From NCBI RefSeq assembly GCF_038595005.1, contig NZ_CP151997.1, forward strand, positions 2,170,001 through 2,234,000: a DNA stretch of 64,000 nt. Reading direction: 5' to 3'. Under the pieces are notes generated by a model. That model searched no databases, had not been told where the DNA came from, and saw only the letters and a program-made list of their open reading frames with translations. This stretch comes from Chryseomicrobium sp. FSL W7-1435 (lineage in GTDB: Bacteria > Bacillota > Bacilli > Bacillales_A > Planococcaceae). The translations under genes and the position numbers were made by a program. Shown in pieces: positions 22,129 to 30,972 of this stretch (position 1 is the stretch's first letter; every line of letters begins with the position of its first letter).

Positions 22129-22873
22129 TAACGTTCCCTCCGAGCAAGGACAACAAATTTAAAATTCGCTGGAAGAATGTCTGGCGTAAGTCTTCCTTAT
22201 AAATCTCGTTGAAATACTCTCCATCTTTAATAAATAAGACGCGGTCGCAATAGCTCGCAGCTATCGGATCATGCGTGACCATAATAATCGTGGTATTTCG
22301 TTGTTGATTGACTTTAGTTAATAATTCTAGAACATCTTTAGAAGCTTTAGAATCTAAATTTCCTGTGGGCTCATCTGCCAGTAATAATGTCGGTTGATGG
22401 ATCAATGCCCGAGCAATGGCTGTACGCTGTGCTTGTCCTCCAGATAACTCATTCGGAAAATGAGTATGGACATTCTCAAGATGCAAATCTTTTAAAAGGA
22501 CATTTAGGCGTTTTTCCATTTCGCTAAGTGGTTGATTAGCCAATGTCAGTGGCAGCACGATATTCTCTTCCACCGTTAAAGCCGGTAATAAATTAAAATC
22601 TTGGAACACAAAACCTAATCTCTCCCTGCGAAACAAAGCAGCTTGTTTTGCAGTTAACTCTTGAGGATCTTGTCCATCAATAACAAGTGCTCCTGAAGTC
22701 GGTTGATCAATAGTGGATAAGATATTGAGCAATGTTGTCTTTCCTGAGCCCGAAGGCCCCATGATGGCCAAGAACTCCCCTTGTTCAACCTCAAAAGAAA
22801 GTTGGTTGATAGCAGAATGTGCCACTTTTCCATCATATATTTTTGTTAAATGATTTGCTGTCACAACTGCCAC
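22100..22873 (-). CDS. BceA-type ABC transporter ATPase
   Basis: Nucleotide-binding subunit (257 aa). Walker A MGPSGSGKTTLLNIL (residues about 38-52), Q-loop in LGFVFQDFNLLPALTVEENI, signature ELSGGQAQRTAIARALIH, Walker B LLLADEPTGNLDSK and the H-loop VTHDPIAASYCDRV. Start is GTG with AGGGG upstream, one base after the kinase stop codon. MacB/BceA-type subfamily by the TGNLD motif. It powers the permease encoded by the overlapping downstream gene. Confidence 0.93.
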   Translation of the reverse strand: MAVVTANHLTKIYDGKVAHSAINQLSFEVEQGEFLAIMGPSGSGKTTLLNILSTIDQPTSGALVIDGQDPQELTAKQAALFRRERLGFVFQDFNLLPALTVEENIVLPLTLANQPLSEMEKRLNVLLKDLHLENVHTHFPNELSGGQAQRTAIARALIHQPTLLLADEPTGNLDSKASKDVLELLTKVNQQRNTTIIMVTHDPIAASYCDRVLFIKDGEYFNEIYKEDLRQTFFQRILNLLSLLGGNVNDLSTVRLS

Positions 22874-22874
22874 G

Positions 22875-23873
22875 TTATTCCCCTACTTTCTCATATTCGA
22901 TAAACGACAACGTAACAGTCGTCCCCTTGTCAACCTCTGATTCGATGAGCAATTCGTGACCCAGTTTTTGACTGACTTCATTTGCGATATAGAGACCCAT
23001 TCCAGTGGACTCTCCAGTTTTGCGACCATTTTCTCCCGTGAAGAATGCCCGAGTTACTCTCTTTAAATCACTACGCGGTATCCCAATTCCCTCATCGCGA
23101 ACACTGACACTGCAGCGCTTTTTTTCACAAGAGCTCTCAACCCAAAGTTTCGATTGTGGGGTAAAGGAATATTTGACTGCATTCGTCACAAATTGCGAGA
23201 GGATAAAATGAGCCCACTTTCGGTCTGTAGAGACTACTAAACCTGCATCAACATTTACAATAGGAAATACTTGTTTTTTAATAAAAAGTCGTTTGTTCTC
23301 ATTAATAATTTGGCTCGCAAGTTCATGCAAGTTTACTTTCTCTATGCGCAAATCTTCTTCAAACGTGTCGAGACGTGCATTCATTAACACTGCATCTAAA
23401 GCTCTTTTAATTCTTTCTGTCTCTTCACTGACAGATTCACTTTCCAATTTATCGTCTTGTTGAGCCATCATTTCAATGACGGCTATTGGCGTCTTCATTT
23501 GATGCACCCATCCATTCATGAATTCTAAATGGCGTTTTTGGGCAGAGTAGAGACGCTGAACTTCTTGCTGATAAAGTTTATAAAGTTGTTGCATATAGAG
23601 CTGCTCTTGCTGTTGTTCTGGTGATGGATACAACTTCTCTAATAAATCCTCCATTGCACTCGGAGGTGTCAGCAGTCGTTTGTAGTATTTATACTTGCGT
23701 AGATACAAATAAAAATGTACAACCAACGTCAAAATGACCGTTAGTACAAGTACGTAAATCATCGTATTGTTAGAGCGATACCCGTCCAAACTGTAAAGTA
23801 ATACTCCCATCAATGAAATGAGCAGTGGGAAGAGCAACGTGATAACATGTTCTCGGATAAATAACCGGATCAA
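22875..23873 (-). CDS. BceS-type intramembrane-sensing histidine kinase
   Basis: 332 aa with two transmembrane helices at the N terminus (about 12-30 and 34-55) separated by only a few residues, so there is no extracellular sensor domain; this is the hallmark of BceS-like kinases that rely on the ABC transporter for signal. Phospho-acceptor His in GWVHQMKTPIAVIEMM, N-box FVTNAVKYSF, G1 RDEGIGIPRSD and G2 STGMGLYIANEVS. Start is TTG directly following the regulator's stop codon, with GGAGGA as ribosome site. Confidence 0.93.
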   Translation of the reverse strand: MIRLFIREHVITLLFPLLISLMGVLLYSLDGYRSNNTMIYVLVLTVILTLVVHFYLYLRKYKYYKRLLTPPSAMEDLLEKLYPSPEQQQEQLYMQQLYKLYQQEVQRLYSAQKRHLEFMNGWVHQMKTPIAVIEMMAQQDDKLESESVSEETERIKRALDAVLMNARLDTFEEDLRIEKVNLHELASQIINENKRLFIKKQVFPIVNVDAGLVVSTDRKWAHFILSQFVTNAVKYSFTPQSKLWVESSCEKKRCSVSVRDEGIGIPRSDLKRVTRAFFTGENGRKTGESTGMGLYIANEVSQKLGHELLIESEVDKGTTVTLSFIEYEKVGE

Positions 23874-24578
23874 TTAGGCTTCCTCCGGGTGCAATATAAA
23901 ACGATAACCAGCACCACGAACTGTCTCTATTGATGATTGCACCCCGTAATCTTGCAGCTTTTTACGAACACGGGTCATATTGACATTCAATGTATTTTCG
24001 TCCACAAAGGATTGGTCATCCCATAATTCTTCTAATAAACGCTCTCTTGAAACAACTTTAGGATAGTGATCAAATAGAAGCTCAAGTATCACACATTCTT
24101 TCTTTTGTAATGGAATGGTGGACGCCTTGCACTGAAGCTCTAATCGTTCCATAAACAAAGTCATGTTGCCTAGCTTTACAGTTCGTTCTTCTTGCTTGGA
24201 AGCATATTCCCCGAAATTTCTTCGAAGATGGCTCTTTATTTTAGCTAAGACGATTTCATAGTGAAATGGTTTCGTAATATAATCGTCTCCTCCATTTTCA
24301 ATGGCAAATACTTGATCCATCTCAGAAGTTCGAGCCGATACAAAAATTATTGGGCAGGTCGTGACTTGACGGAGTTCACGACACCAAAAATAGCCATCGT
24401 AAGTAGGTAAATTAATATCTAACAAAATCAAGTGAGGATTCCACGCGGCTGCTTCTTGTGCAATCGCATCAAAATCTTCAACAATCTTTGTCTCATATTG
24501 ATACTTCGCCAGCATACCTGCTAACATTTCTGCAATTTTTTTATCATCTTCCACTATATAAATTCGATGTTTTTCCAT
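23874..24578 (-). CDS. BceR-type OmpR-family response regulator
   Basis: 234 aa. Receiver domain with D54 in LILLDINLPTYDG and acidic pocket E10-D12, then an OmpR/PhoB winged helix (residues about 130-230, motif VVSRERLLEELWDDQSFVDENTLNVNMTRVRKKL). First gene of the four-gene operon regulator-kinase-ATPase-permease, which should therefore be autoregulated. Strong AGGAGG site. Confidence 0.93.
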   Translation of the reverse strand: MEKHRIYIVEDDKKIAEMLAGMLAKYQYETKIVEDFDAIAQEAAAWNPHLILLDINLPTYDGYFWCRELRQVTTCPIIFVSARTSEMDQVFAIENGGDDYITKPFHYEIVLAKIKSHLRRNFGEYASKQEERTVKLGNMTLFMERLELQCKASTIPLQKKECVILELLFDHYPKVVSRERLLEELWDDQSFVDENTLNVNMTRVRKKLQDYGVQSSIETVRGAGYRFILHPEEA

Positions 24579-24598
24579 TGATCTTCAAATCCTCCTTA

Positions 24599-24631
24599 TA
24601 AAAAAACTGCTCCCCCAGAGAATGAGGGAGC
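24599..24631 (-). terminator. Intrinsic terminator of lplJ
   Basis: Minus strand GCTCCC...GGGAGC stem (loop TCATTCTCTGG) followed by AG and seven T. Confidence 0.85.
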
Positions 24632-24651
24632 ATGTTTAATTACTATGCATA

Positions 24652-25644
24652 TTAATAGATAAGAGATAAAAATTCATCTCTCGTTATTCCACCAAAGTAA
24701 GTAGGGATATCAATGGTTGCAAGCGCCTCATCTATAGCTTTTCGCGAATACTCCACACCGACTAATCGCTTCTCAACATCCGCCATATCACCAACTCCGA
24801 AAAAGTCACCGAATATAGCGGCTTCTTCAATTTTCCCTTTTGTCACTTGGAGCTTTAAATCGATTGAACCTGGTGCAAAGCGCTGGGTATGGTCCAAGTT
24901 AAATTTTGGCGACTTGCCAAAATTCCATTCCCAAGTCTGATACCGTTTTTCTGACAGCTTGTGGATATTAAGCCAGTCTTGTTCAGTCAGCTCTTGGTAC
25001 TCAATAGCTTCTTGTCCTTGGAATATCGAAACTAAGAGACGTTGTCTAAATTCTTCAATCGTCATCGGTTGCTCTAAAAACTCAGAAATATTAGCAACTC
25101 GGCTACGAATCGACTTAATACCCTTTGATTCAATTTTATCCTTACGAACTTTCAGCGCTGAGACGACAGCATCCATCTCTGAGTCAAAAAGCAACGTTCC
25201 ATGGCTGAACATACGGCCTTTTGTAGTGAATTGCGCATTTCCAGAAATTTTACGACCTTCAGCTAGGATGTCATTTCGTCCACTAAGTTCCGCTTCGATA
25301 CCCAGTTCTTTTAAAGCATCCACAATAGGTTGTGTGAACTTTTTGAAATTGCGGAAGCTATCGCCATCATCTTTGGTAATGAAACTAAAATTTAAATTCC
25401 CCAAATCATGATACACCGCTCCTCCACCTGAAAGTCGGCGGACCGGGATGATCCCCTCTGCTTCTACATACTCTGTATTTATTTCTTCAATTGTATTTTG
25501 ATTTCGCCCAATAATAATAGACGGTTGATTGATATAGAACAGAAAGAAAGAGTCTTTCTCAACATCCATCGTTGTTAACGCATATTCTTCAATTGCTAGA
25601 TTGATTCGTGGATCCGTAATTCCTTTGTTATCAATAAAAAGCAT
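24652..25644 (-). CDS. lplJ: Lipoate-protein ligase A
   Basis: Attaches free lipoate to the E2/GcvH subunits of oxo-acid dehydrogenases. About 330 aa from the ATG at 25644 (GGGAG site 8 nt upstream). The LplA/LipM fold is shown by NLAIEEYAL at residues about 14-22, the lipoyl-AMP loop IIIGRNQNTIEEIN, RRLSGGGAVYHDLGNLNFSFI and the catalytic Lys region EGRKISGNAQFTTKGRMFSHGTLLFDSEMD. A C-terminal accessory domain is present (residues about 245-330). Divergent yhfH next to it matches the B. subtilis yhfH-yhfI-yhfJ neighbourhood. Confidence 0.93.
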   Translation of the reverse strand: MLFIDNKGITDPRINLAIEEYALTTMDVEKDSFFLFYINQPSIIIGRNQNTIEEINTEYVEAEGIIPVRRLSGGGAVYHDLGNLNFSFITKDDGDSFRNFKKFTQPIVDALKELGIEAELSGRNDILAEGRKISGNAQFTTKGRMFSHGTLLFDSEMDAVVSALKVRKDKIESKGIKSIRSRVANISEFLEQPMTIEEFRQRLLVSIFQGQEAIEYQELTEQDWLNIHKLSEKRYQTWEWNFGKSPKFNLDHTQRFAPGSIDLKLQVTKGKIEEAAIFGDFFGVGDMADVEKRLVGVEYSRKAIDEALATIDIPTYFGGITRDEFLSLIY

Positions 25645-25766
25645 GCTCAAAACTCCCTTCTCTATCATTTTACATGATAATGAAAGTTTTGGGTTGACAA
25701 AGTTATCTGTGTTATATTACACTTCAAATAAGAAAAACAGTTATATAACAGATGGAGGTGTTAGCC

Positions 25767-25895
25767 ATGATTGAAAATGTAGTAGATTTTTTCAGAAACC
25801 TACCTGCTAAGCAATGTTCAACTTGCGGAGATAAAATCGAAGAGATGCATGAGTGTTACCAAACACAATGCGAAAAATGTAGCTCACTAGCTTAA
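25767..25895 (+). CDS. yhfH: YhfH-family small zinc-finger-like protein
   Basis: A 42-aa ORF. It begins MIENVVDFFRNLPAKQCSTC and carries paired CxxC motifs (CSTC and CEKC) plus one extra Cys, a probable zinc knuckle. Sequence and position beside lplJ match B. subtilis YhfH. Function unknown. GGAGG sits 6-7 nt before the ATG. A five-codon ATG-AAA-AGC-AAA-AAA-TAA ORF follows at 25912, just before the terminator, and is probably meaningless. Confidence 0.8.
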   Translation: MIENVVDFFRNLPAKQCSTCGDKIEEMHECYQTQCEKCSSLA

Positions 25896-25926
25896 AGGAG
25901 TTTATAAAGTAATGAAAAGCAAAAAA

Positions 25927-25969
25927 TAACCGGGCCCCTACTTCAAACTTTTGTAGGTGACCCGGTTTT
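25927..25969. terminator. Bidirectional terminator between yhfH and the kinase operon
   Basis: AACCGGGCCCCTAC and GTAGGTGACCCGGTT pair with one mismatch region; T-runs flank both sides. Serves plus-strand yhfH and the minus-strand four-gene operon. Confidence 0.85.
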
Positions 25970-25973
25970 GTTA

Positions 25974-26438
25974 TTAATGATCATTATGATTCATTTTATC
26001 GGAAGAATTATCTTCGAGCACTTTGGACATGTCAGGAGTGCCAACAATGATTTCGGTCTTTGGCATGACGTGCATGCCACGTGCCGTCGTATGTGCAAAC
26101 ATGTAATAAACACCTTCGTTAGCAAATTCGTACTCAGCCTCGTAAACCCCATCCTCCGTCAGTTCACCCTCAAGCATGGTCCCTTCTTCTCGCAAACCAG
26201 ATTCCCAGACTTCGAACTTAACTTCTTCAGCATCGTTAACGGCTTCTTCCTCTTGTGTGACTCGTGCTGAGAGCATAACGGTCTCACCTGGCTCTAATTC
26301 TTTTGCCGTCAACACTTCCACCTCCACCACTTCAAGTGATGGATCATTATGATTCATGCCCTCATGATCTTCATTCGTATTCGATGTGCAGCCAGCTAAC
26401 AAAAGTACAGCTGTTGCAGCAACTATCCATTGTTTCAT
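25974..26438 (-). CDS. YtkA-like lipoprotein, His/Met-rich ends
   Basis: 154 aa precursor. Signal peptide with lipobox LLAGC (Cys17); the mature start is rich in His and Asp (NEDHEGMNHNDP) and the C terminus repeats MNHNDH. The middle (residues about 38-135) is an Ig-like YtkA/FixH domain with VYYMFAHTTARGMHVMPKTEI, the conserved His/Met face. Such domains are often linked to copper or other metal handling, and the His/Met tails agree with that; this is inference. Last gene of the operon; its ATG abuts the kinase stop codon. Confidence 0.78.
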   Translation of the reverse strand: MKQWIVAATAVLLLAGCTSNTNEDHEGMNHNDPSLEVVEVEVLTAKELEPGETVMLSARVTQEEEAVNDAEEVKFEVWESGLREEGTMLEGELTEDGVYEAEYEFANEGVYYMFAHTTARGMHVMPKTEIIVGTPDMSKVLEDNSSDKMNHNDH

Positions 26439-27824
26439 TTATTCCGCTTCCTTCCATAAGGGTAATGTAAAGGCAACACTTGTACCAACGGTAAGTTCAC
26501 TGGTAATGTGCAGAGTGCCACCAGATGCTTCTATCAATTGCTTCACAATAGTCAAGCCAAGGCCAGAGCCCCCATCACTACTTGAACGTGCTGCATTGAC
26601 ACGGTAGAATCTGTTAGTTATATAGGGAAGGTGATGAGCTGCAATCCCTATTCCTGTATCTATGATTTCAAAAAGAGCTGATTCTTCAAGTTTACTAACC
26701 CGAATAGTTAGGGTTGAATTTTGTTCACTGTAATTCAGCGCATTTTCCATACTATTCAATAAAATCTGTAACGAAGCTTGTTCATCTGACCAAATAATTA
26801 AACTATCATCGGCTTGAATTACAAATTTGATAGCTTTCAGATGTGCTTTCTGATCGAGTATACGTGCAGCTCGATCCACTAAATCGGCTGCAACTAACGG
26901 TTGTGGAACAAGTTCCATATTTTCATTTCGTGCCACAACAAGTAAATTTTCTGTAAGTTTTTTCATTCGCTGTGACTCCGTAGCAAGAAGCTGAAACACT
27001 TCCTCATGATGCTTTTGGTCAAGTGATCCATCCACTAACGACTGGCTGTACCCAACAAGCGAACTGAGTGGCGTTCTTAATTCATGTGAAACAATTGCTA
27101 AAAACTCTTTCTTTCTTGCATCTTCTGTCTCTACAGCTTGTGCCATTTCATTAAATGCCTGACTTAATTGTCCAATTTCATCCGCTTGTTTTGGTTCCAC
27201 TCGAGCCGAATAGTCGCCTTTGGCAAATTGTTCGGTAGCTCTCTGTAAAAGATGCAATGGCTTTAACACGGTTTGCAACAGTAGCCGACTGATCAAAGCA
27301 AACAATAAGAAGACAGCTGCTCCACCTCCTGCAACCAGTACTATATGATTTTGCAGAAAAGCTTGGATGGGCGATAAAGGGACGTAACTATACAAAATAC
27401 CCGTTAGCCGCTCTTGCTGCACTATGGGATAAATCACGCTCAAAATTTCACTGTCAAAGCGTGTTTGGTAGCCACGTTTGATAACAATTTCTCCATTTAC
27501 CAACTGCTGCCGGTCTTCTCCAGAGATTAAAGCATCATAATTGATTTCAAATGGTAGACAAGCGCTTAATTCTCTTGGATTGCGAACTGCAAATATTTCA
27601 CTTGTAGAGTAGACATTGTAGTCATCTACTTTTTCAATCAATTCATCAGACAGGCTACCTTCTGCCTCAAGGGCAAAATTGGCTGCCTCTTTTTCGAGAG
27701 TCGCTTGTACTTCAGACACATAAATTGATTCATAAAAGTAATAAGACAATAAAATAATAATACTGATACTAACAGCTGTTGCACTTAAAAAGACAAGCCA
27801 GACTTTAGTGGTCAACCGGTTCAT
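26439..27824 (-). CDS. Sensor histidine kinase with extracytoplasmic sensor domain
   Basis: 461 aa. Transmembrane helices at about 8-28 and 160-182 enclose a roughly 130-residue extracytoplasmic domain. A HAMP linker (LKPLHLLQRATEQFAKGDYSARVEPKQADEIGQLSQAFNEMA) follows, then HisKA with LAIVSHELRTPLSSLVGYSQ, N-box MENALNYSE, G1 IDTGIGIAAHH and G2 GGSGLGLTIVKQLI. It overlaps the regulator stop by 4 nt. Signal unknown; the lipoprotein partners suggest an envelope or metal-related cue (inference). Confidence 0.9.
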   Translation of the reverse strand: MNRLTTKVWLVFLSATAVSISIIILLSYYFYESIYVSEVQATLEKEAANFALEAEGSLSDELIEKVDDYNVYSTSEIFAVRNPRELSACLPFEINYDALISGEDRQQLVNGEIVIKRGYQTRFDSEILSVIYPIVQQERLTGILYSYVPLSPIQAFLQNHIVLVAGGGAAVFLLFALISRLLLQTVLKPLHLLQRATEQFAKGDYSARVEPKQADEIGQLSQAFNEMAQAVETEDARKKEFLAIVSHELRTPLSSLVGYSQSLVDGSLDQKHHEEVFQLLATESQRMKKLTENLLVVARNENMELVPQPLVAADLVDRAARILDQKAHLKAIKFVIQADDSLIIWSDEQASLQILLNSMENALNYSEQNSTLTIRVSKLEESALFEIIDTGIGIAAHHLPYITNRFYRVNAARSSSDGGSGLGLTIVKQLIEASGGTLHITSELTVGTSVAFTLPLWKEAE

Positions 27825-28498
27825 TGGGGTACCTCAAATTTATAACCAATGCCCCAAACCGTTTGCACATACTGATCAACAGGGGGACCTAATTTGATTC
27901 GAAGCGTCTTGATATGCGTATCTACTGTTCGGGTAGTCCCTTCGTATTGTTGCCTCCAAATATGAGCTAATAATTCTTCTCTACTAAAGGCTCTACCCTC
28001 ACTGCGCATTAGTAACACGAGCAACTCTAATTCCTTGAGAGTTACCGTCACTTTCCGGTTGCCGCTCATAACCGAACGTGCATCCATATTCACAAGAAGC
28101 TCTCCCCGTACCAGTTCTCTAAAAGCTGTTGTTGCGTGTCTGCTGCGCTTTAGTATGGCTTGAATGCGCACGTGAAGTTCTTCACTGTCGAATGGTTTTG
28201 TAACGTAGTCATCTACTCCTGAGTGAAAACCTTTCAATACCGATTGTCGATCATCTAATGCTGTCAATAACAATATGGGAACTTCAGAAGATTGTCGAAT
28301 CGTTTCGCTTAGTGTAAAGCCGTCCATTTCCGGCATCATACCATCGATTATTAGAAGGTCTACCAGTACAGCTTTCAAGGTGTGCAATGCTTCTTCTCCA
28401 GAGACTGCTGTTACGACATGATAGCCTTTTTGAGTCAACTGAATATCAAGAAGTCTGCGCATTGAACTTTCATCATCCACTATTAGTAATGTAGTCAC
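27821..28498 (-). CDS. OmpR/PhoB-family response regulator
   Basis: 225 aa. Receiver with D52 in LLIIDGMMPEMDG, acidic residues D8-E10, and the conserved Lys in YVTKPFDSEEL; C-terminal winged helix (SREELLAHIWRQQYEGTTRTVDTHIKTLRIKLG). GTG start overlaps the upstream lipoprotein stop (GTGA). Cognate of the adjacent kinase by order and overlap. Confidence 0.92.
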   Translation of the reverse strand: MTTLLIVDDESSMRRLLDIQLTQKGYHVVTAVSGEEALHTLKAVLVDLLIIDGMMPEMDGFTLSETIRQSSEVPILLLTALDDRQSVLKGFHSGVDDYVTKPFDSEELHVRIQAILKRSRHATTAFRELVRGELLVNMDARSVMSGNRKVTVTLKELELLVLLMRSEGRAFSREELLAHIWRQQYEGTTRTVDTHIKTLRIKLGPPVDQYVQTVWGIGYKFEVPQ

Positions 28499-29430
28499 GA
28501 ACTTCCCTCCCGAATCACGACTTGAAGAGGCCCATCGCCCGTGTCGATGCTATCCACTATCTTCATATCTTTAATTTTATACAGTGTATCATCATCATAT
28601 CCCGCCACATATAAAAATTCCGAAGAAGCAGCCAGTGCAAAAGGATTTGATCCTACTGTTAGTTGATCGACAATCTTTTGGTCTTGTACTTGATACAATA
28701 TATTCGATCCATGACTTAATGTATAAATAAAGTCATCACTTTCTGCAAATGTAATGGGCATGATCGGCATTGCAATTTCTTTTTCTAAAATACCTTCAGT
28801 TTTGTTTAAAATTTGAATGGAGGTATTTACTGTCGCTCCGCTACCGTGACCACCGACGAATAGTTGCTGATCACTTATCATAATTCCTTGCGAAGCTCTT
28901 GGAATGGGATATTCATCTACAACTTCCCACTCATTTTGATCGATGACCGAAATATGTTCACCTTGGTAGTTGATAACGTAAAGCTTCCCTTCATCTGAAG
29001 TCATGGACATCGGATAAGAACCGGTTGCAAGAGTTTCTTCAAGCTCAAAGTCGTGTGTATAGTAGGAAACTTCATTTATTTTGCTGTTGGATAGGTAAAA
29101 CCCAGAATCATCCGTATAGGCTCCTACAGTCCCTTCTGGTGTTTCAACCTCCGTCACCTGTTTGCCAGTAAGGAGATTATAGATACCGAATCGGTCCATT
29201 CCGTACCCATAAAATAATATATGATCATCTGGTAGTAACACCATTCCTGTATAGGGCTTCTCTAAATCCCATTTACCGAGTAACTCCATTTGTTCTGTAT
29301 AAGTGGAGAGAGACCTATCCAGCTGGCTATACACTAATAAAGTCGTTTGGCTGGATGCAGGAATACCCGGATAAGCTGGTGAACAGCCTACTAGTAGTGT
29401 TGTAAGAAGTAGGAGTGCCAAGTTCCGCAT
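28495..29430 (-). CDS. Lipoprotein with YncE/YVTN-type beta-propeller
   Basis: 311 aa. Type II signal peptide, lipobox LLVGC (Cys16). The rest shows repeating blade units, e.g. GKLYVINYQGEHISVIDQNEWEVVDEYPI, ASSEFLYVAGYDDDTLYKIKDMKIVDSIDTG, typical of YncE-like propellers that stay on the outer membrane-proximal face. First gene of an operon with a two-component system and a YtkA-like lipoprotein; all junctions overlap or abut, so they probably act together. Ligand unknown. AAGAGGTGAT precedes the ATG. Confidence 0.8.
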   Translation of the reverse strand: MRNLALLLLTTLLVGCSPAYPGIPASSQTTLLVYSQLDRSLSTYTEQMELLGKWDLEKPYTGMVLLPDDHILFYGYGMDRFGIYNLLTGKQVTEVETPEGTVGAYTDDSGFYLSNSKINEVSYYTHDFELEETLATGSYPMSMTSDEGKLYVINYQGEHISVIDQNEWEVVDEYPIPRASQGIMISDQQLFVGGHGSGATVNTSIQILNKTEGILEKEIAMPIMPITFAESDDFIYTLSHGSNILYQVQDQKIVDQLTVGSNPFALAASSEFLYVAGYDDDTLYKIKDMKIVDSIDTGDGPLQVVIREGSS

Positions 29431-29506
29431 AGGATCACCTCTTGTTTCAGTCTACTTATCAGTTGTGAAAAATGTTTGAACTTCTATTGAACATTTTGCT
29501 ACGAAA

Positions 29507-29534
29507 GAAAAACCACATCCTAAGAAAGATGTGG
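29507..29534 (-). terminator. Intrinsic terminator overlapping the hemY stop codon
   Basis: CCACATC (29534-29528) pairs with GATGTGG (29519-29513), followed by a T-rich run. The stop codon (29522-29520) lies in the loop, so the 5' arm is coding. Confidence 0.8.
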
Positions 29535-30956
29535 CTTTAAGTACTGGATAACTTTATCTTGTGCTCGAATAGCTTGGTCAATACAATCCGGTAATCCTGA
29601 CCCTTCGAAAGAAGCCCCTGCTAATTGAATCATCGGGAAATGTTCAGCTAGCTCTGAAGTCGCTTTTTTCACGCGGTCTTTATGACCAACCAAGTATTGC
29701 GGCATTGCTTTTTGATAGCGTGTAACAACCGTAAACTCAGGTTCACCGGTTATCGCAATCACTTTTCGCAGATCTTGAAGAACAATTTGTTCTATCTCAT
29801 GATCAGGCAATTCAACAATCGATTCATCTCCAGATTTCCCAACAAAGCTGCGTAAGAGTACTTTATCATCCGGTGAAGTAGAAGGCCATTTTTTGTTCAC
29901 CCACGTACAAGCCGAGATAGCATAGTCACTTTTTCGGGATACCAAAAATCCTGTCCCCTCTTTTTCTTGAACAACTTGTGATTTTGAGAATGCCATAGCA
30001 ACAGTTGCCACTGAAGATAATGGAACTTCTTCAAAATAGCTAAGGAGGCCATGCACTTCAAATAATTCAGCCATTTGATGATGCAGTAACGTAAAGATGG
30101 CACTATCTACGTCCAACGCTTGTCCGGTAGTAAAAGAAAGACGTAAACGGTTTTCTGGCAGTTTAGCAATACTTTGTACTTTTGTCCCTTTGATAATCGT
30201 GACATCTGTCAAAGAAGCTTCTAATGCCTCGACAATTGTCTGAAGCCCACCTTTAAGTGTTTGGAAAATCCCCTGTGGCTTGCGATTTGCGGCTTGTGGT
30301 GTAGAATTTGCCGGTCGCGCTTTTTTCATCCCTAACATTAAGCTACGATGCTTCTTCTCAACTTCATAAAATTGAGGAAAAGTTGCATGAAGACTTAATT
30401 TGTCGATGTCGCCCGAGTAAATTCCTGCTAATAAAGGTTCTACAAGATTTTCAACTACTTCTGCACCAAATCGACGTCTGAAAAATGTTCCTAACGGTTG
30501 ATCTTCTTCAATACCGGATCGTGAAAGCACTAAATCTCCGGCAGCCCGGAGCTTTCCGCTCCAAGAAAATAAGCCTGTCGTTACAAACGGCTTCCACTCT
30601 GTTGGTATTCCCATAATAGAGCCACCTGGAATTGCGTGAAGCTGATCATTCACTAAGACAAAGGATTGCCCCGTTGCATTATGAACCAACTCGTCCGCAA
30701 TACCAAGCTCTGTGGCTAGAATTCCCATGCTTTTTTTGCGTTCAAGAAATGAATCCGGTCCTCGCTCGATGATAAACCCGTCTTTACGCATGGTTTGAAT
30801 CTTGCCGCCCAACCGTGAACTGGCTTCAATCAGGTAAATGTCGATTGGTAGGTTGTTTTCACGGCACTGTTTTTGCAGGTAATATGCTGCTGAAAGACCC
30901 GTAATCCCTCCACCAATAATTGCCACTTTTTTTCTGTTTTCAGCCATTTGATTCAT
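29520..30956 (-). CDS. hemY: Coproporphyrinogen III / protoporphyrinogen oxidase
   Basis: FAD enzyme of haem synthesis; in Bacillales and other monoderms HemY-type proteins oxidise coproporphyrinogen III in the coproporphyrin-dependent pathway. 478 aa, full length. The dinucleotide motif VAIIGGGITGLSAAYYL is at residues 11-27, followed by SSRLGGKIQTMRKDGFIIERGPDSFL; the C terminus has IQLAGASFEGSGLPDCIDQAI. The start at 30956 follows AGGAAGAG closely; ATG 30947 (MAENRKK) is an alternative. Downstream of hemE and hemH in one operon. Confidence 0.94.
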   Translation of the reverse strand: MNQMAENRKKVAIIGGGITGLSAAYYLQKQCRENNLPIDIYLIEASSRLGGKIQTMRKDGFIIERGPDSFLERKKSMGILATELGIADELVHNATGQSFVLVNDQLHAIPGGSIMGIPTEWKPFVTTGLFSWSGKLRAAGDLVLSRSGIEEDQPLGTFFRRRFGAEVVENLVEPLLAGIYSGDIDKLSLHATFPQFYEVEKKHRSLMLGMKKARPANSTPQAANRKPQGIFQTLKGGLQTIVEALEASLTDVTIIKGTKVQSIAKLPENRLRLSFTTGQALDVDSAIFTLLHHQMAELFEVHGLLSYFEEVPLSSVATVAMAFSKSQVVQEKEGTGFLVSRKSDYAISACTWVNKKWPSTSPDDKVLLRSFVGKSGDESIVELPDHEIEQIVLQDLRKVIAITGEPEFTVVTRYQKAMPQYLVGHKDRVKKATSELAEHFPMIQLAGASFEGSGLPDCIDQAIRAQDKVIQYLKPHLS

Positions 30957-30972
30957 CTCTTCCTATTTCAGT

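Noticed and set aside
25912-25929. Five-codon ORF (MKSKK) after yhfH
   Set aside because: Too short to support; it has an AAAGGAG upstream but runs straight into the terminator and no counterpart is known to me.
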